Below are positions 41,744-43,457 of a stretch of DNA of 43,457 nucleotides, piece after piece. The position numbers were made by a program, and so were the translations under genes. Each line of letters begins with the position of its first letter. Positions within the stretch are counted from its first letter, which is position 1. The stretch comes from Streptomyces milbemycinicus (GTDB lineage Bacteria > Actinomycetota > Actinomycetes > Streptomycetales > Streptomycetaceae): assembly GCF_002154605.1 (NCBI RefSeq), contig NZ_MUNE01000079.1, forward strand, positions 1 through 43,457, read 5' to 3'. The notes beneath the pieces were generated by a model. It saw only the letters and a list, made by a program, of their open reading frames with translations. It was not told where the DNA came from and searched no databases.

Positions 41744-43457
41744 TCCTCGGCAGCCAGCGGTCCAGCCGCCGCGGCAGCCACCAGTTGGCCCCGCCCAGCA
41801 GATGCATCAGGGCGGGCACGAGGAGCGTACGGAGGACGAAGGCGTCCAGGGCGACGGCGGCGGCCAGGCCGATGCCGAACATCGCGATGATCCGGTCGCC
41901 GCTGAGTACGAAGGCCGAGAAGACGGCGATCATGATCACGGCGGCGGAGTTGATGACCCGGCTGGTCTCGGCGAGGCCGACCCGCACCGCGACCCGGTTG
42001 TCGCGGGTGCGCCGCCACTCCTCGTACATCCGGCTGACCAGGAAGACCTGATAGTCCATGGACAGCCCGAAGAGCACCGACACCATGATCACCGGCAGGA
42101 ACGGCTCGATCGGACCGGCTCGGCCGAGCCCCAGCAGCTCGCTCCCCCAGCCCCACTGGAAGATGGCGACGACGACGCCGAAGGACGCGGCGACGGCGGC
42201 CACGTTCATGACCGCCGCCTTGACCGGGATGCCGATGCTGCGGAACGCGAGCAGCAGCAGGACGCTGCCGAGGCCCACGACCACGCCCACGAACAGCGGC
42301 AGCTTTCCGACGATCACCCTCGCGAAGTCGTCGTAGCCCGCGGTCAGCCCGCCGACGTACACCTTGAGCGAGGTGGCCTCCGCGGCCTTCGGCAGCACGT
42401 CATCGCGTAGCCGGGCGACCAGTTCCGAGGTGGCGCGCGACTGCGGGGCGGTCTCGGGGACCACCGTGATCAGCGCCGTATCGCCGCTGGTGCTCAGGAC
42501 GGACCCGCTCACCGAGGCGACGCCCTCGATGCCGCGCAGGGTCTCGGGGAGCTTGCCGAAGGCGACTCGGTCGGCGGCGTCGTCGATGCGGCCGACGAGC
42601 GTCAGCGGACCGTTGAAGCCGGGCCCGAACCCCTCGGCGAGCAGGTCGTAGGCGCGCCGGGTCGTCGTGGAGGCCGGATCGTTGCCCTGGTCGGAGGTGC
42701 CCAGGCGGAGCGAGAGCGTGGGCAGCGCGAGGACCAGCATCAGGACGACCGCGACGGCGGCGAGCAGCTTCGGGCGCCGCTCGACCAGGGCCGACCAGCG
42801 GGCCGCGAATCCGCCGCGGGCCCTGGTCCGCGGCCCGTGCGCGGCCAGCCGGCGCCGCTCGCGGCGGCTCAGGGCGCGGGGGCCGATCAGCCCGAGCAGC
42901 GCGGGCAGCAGGGTGACCGAGGCGGCGACGGTGAGCAGAACGGTCAGCGCGGCGGCGACCGCCACCCCGTTCAGGAAGCTCAGCCGCAGCACCAGCATCC
43001 CCAGCAACGCCATGCACACGGTCGCCCCGGCGAAGATCACCGCGCGCCCCGAGGTGGCCACCGCGCGCCGGGCCGCCTCGTCGACCGGCAGCCCGGCCTT
43101 GAGCCCCTGGCGGTGCCGGGTGACGATGAACAGCGCGTAGTCGATCCCCACGCCGAGCCCGATCAGCGTGCCGAGCATGGGCGCGAAGTCGGCGACGGTC
43201 ATGGCGTGGCCGAGCAGCCCGACGCCCGCGTACGCGGTGCCCACGCCGACCACCGCGGTGGCGATCGGCAGCAGCGCCGCCGCGAGCGAGCCGAAGGCGA
43301 GGAAGAGTACGACGGCGGCCGCGGCAACCCCGATGGCCTCGCTGAGGTGGGCCGAACCCGTCTGCTGGGCCGCGCCGATGCCCGCGCCGCCCATCTCCAC
43401 CTCGAGCCCGTCGGCCGCCGCGGCGCGGGCGGTGTCGAGGACCTGGCGGACCTGGGA
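41589..43457 (-). CDS. MMPL-family (RND-like) transporter (5' end outside window)
   Basis: The C-terminal 622 residues of a membrane transporter. Five TM segments including GLGVGIDYALFIVTRHRQGL carry the conserved Asp/Tyr proton-relay pair of the first half. A periplasmic domain starts near LRLGTSDQGNDPASTTTRRA. The second TM block includes VSVLFGLSMDYQVFLVSRMYEEW, with the same relay. The MMPL family exports lipids or antibiotics in actinobacteria. The frame continues through the window edge at 43457. The Pro/Ala-rich tail after WLPRISIEAPRP overlaps the ArsR-type gene by 155 bases on the opposite strand and may be an extension past an older stop codon. Confidence 0.9.
   Translation of the reverse strand, partial: SQVRQVLDTARAAAADGLEVEMGGAGIGAAQQTGSAHLSEAIGVAAAAVVLFLAFGSLAAALLPIATAVVGVGTAYAGVGLLGHAMTVADFAPMLGTLIGLGVGIDYALFIVTRHRQGLKAGLPVDEAARRAVATSGRAVIFAGATVCMALLGMLVLRLSFLNGVAVAAALTVLLTVAASVTLLPALLGLIGPRALSRRERRRLAAHGPRTRARGGFAARWSALVERRPKLLAAVAVVLMLVLALPTLSLRLGTSDQGNDPASTTTRRAYDLLAEGFGPGFNGPLTLVGRIDDAADRVAFGKLPETLRGIEGVASVSGSVLSTSGDTALITVVPETAPQSRATSELVARLRDDVLPKAAEATSLKVYVGGLTAGYDDFARVIVGKLPLFVGVVVGLGSVLLLLAFRSIGIPVKAAVMNVAAVAASFGVVVAIFQWGWGSELLGLGRAGPIEPFLPVIMVSVLFGLSMDYQVFLVSRMYEEWRRTRDNRVAVRVGLAETSRVINSAAVIMIAVFSAFVLSGDRIIAMFGIGLAAAVALDAFVLRTLLVPALMHLLGGANWWLPRRLDRWLPRISIEAPRPADPAPALDPAPEPSPVPHPRPSGSRAPTAPHAAAAPGGHRAAP

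Overview
The window is high-GC actinobacterial DNA and almost certainly comes from a Streptomyces chromosome. The evidence is strong G/C preference at third codon positions, frequent GTG starts, Streptomyces-type small conserved proteins, a WhiJ-type ATPase/XRE/DUF397 triad, a PAS-GGDEF-EAL gene next to ilvB, and many exporter-regulator pairs. Both ends cut through genes: a purple acid phosphatase at the left and an MMPL transporter at the right.

Layout. 1-6237: secreted phosphatase, a 40-residue basic protein, then proline catabolism (P5C dehydrogenase and proline dehydrogenase on the minus strand) with a divergent PucR-type regulator that probably controls it. 6343-22511 looks like accessory sequence: a zinc-ribbon hypothetical; a decayed polyprenyl synthetase tail; TetR with a DHA2 exporter; a GH6 cellulase coupled to a PL1 pectate lyase; the ATPase/XRE/DUF397 triad, which meets the pectate lyase gene end to end; MarR, DHA2 exporter and PPOX protein; a MocR regulator divergent from a mycothiol-type DinB protein and an unknown small protein; Uma2; and a TetR-DHA2 exporter operon. 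22799-31518 is core metabolism: serA, ilvC, ilvN and ilvB on the minus strand, with a readable leader peptide and attenuator before ilvB, then a membrane GGDEF/EAL protein. 31675-43457: 2-hydroxyacid dehydrogenase, aldo/keto reductase ending in a MITE-like element, PQQ-type sugar dehydrogenase lipoprotein, DUF6191 protein, a very large LuxR-type ATPase regulator, a small protein, MFS exporter divergent from an ArsR-type regulator with a clear operator, and the MMPL transporter.

How the genes work together. ilvB-ilvN-ilvC make the first two steps of branched-chain amino acid synthesis, and serA starts serine synthesis. The put genes turn proline into glutamate. Five exporters, four of them next to their own regulator, suggest responses to toxic small molecules. 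No CRISPR array, tRNA, rRNA, intact transposase or complete secondary-metabolite cluster was seen. The least ordinary features are the pectate lyase/ATPase junction, a 30-bp perfect palindrome with a five-copy 18-bp repeat at the start of the LuxR-type gene, the MITE that supplies a stop codon, the prenyl synthetase remnant and the degenerate EAL domain.
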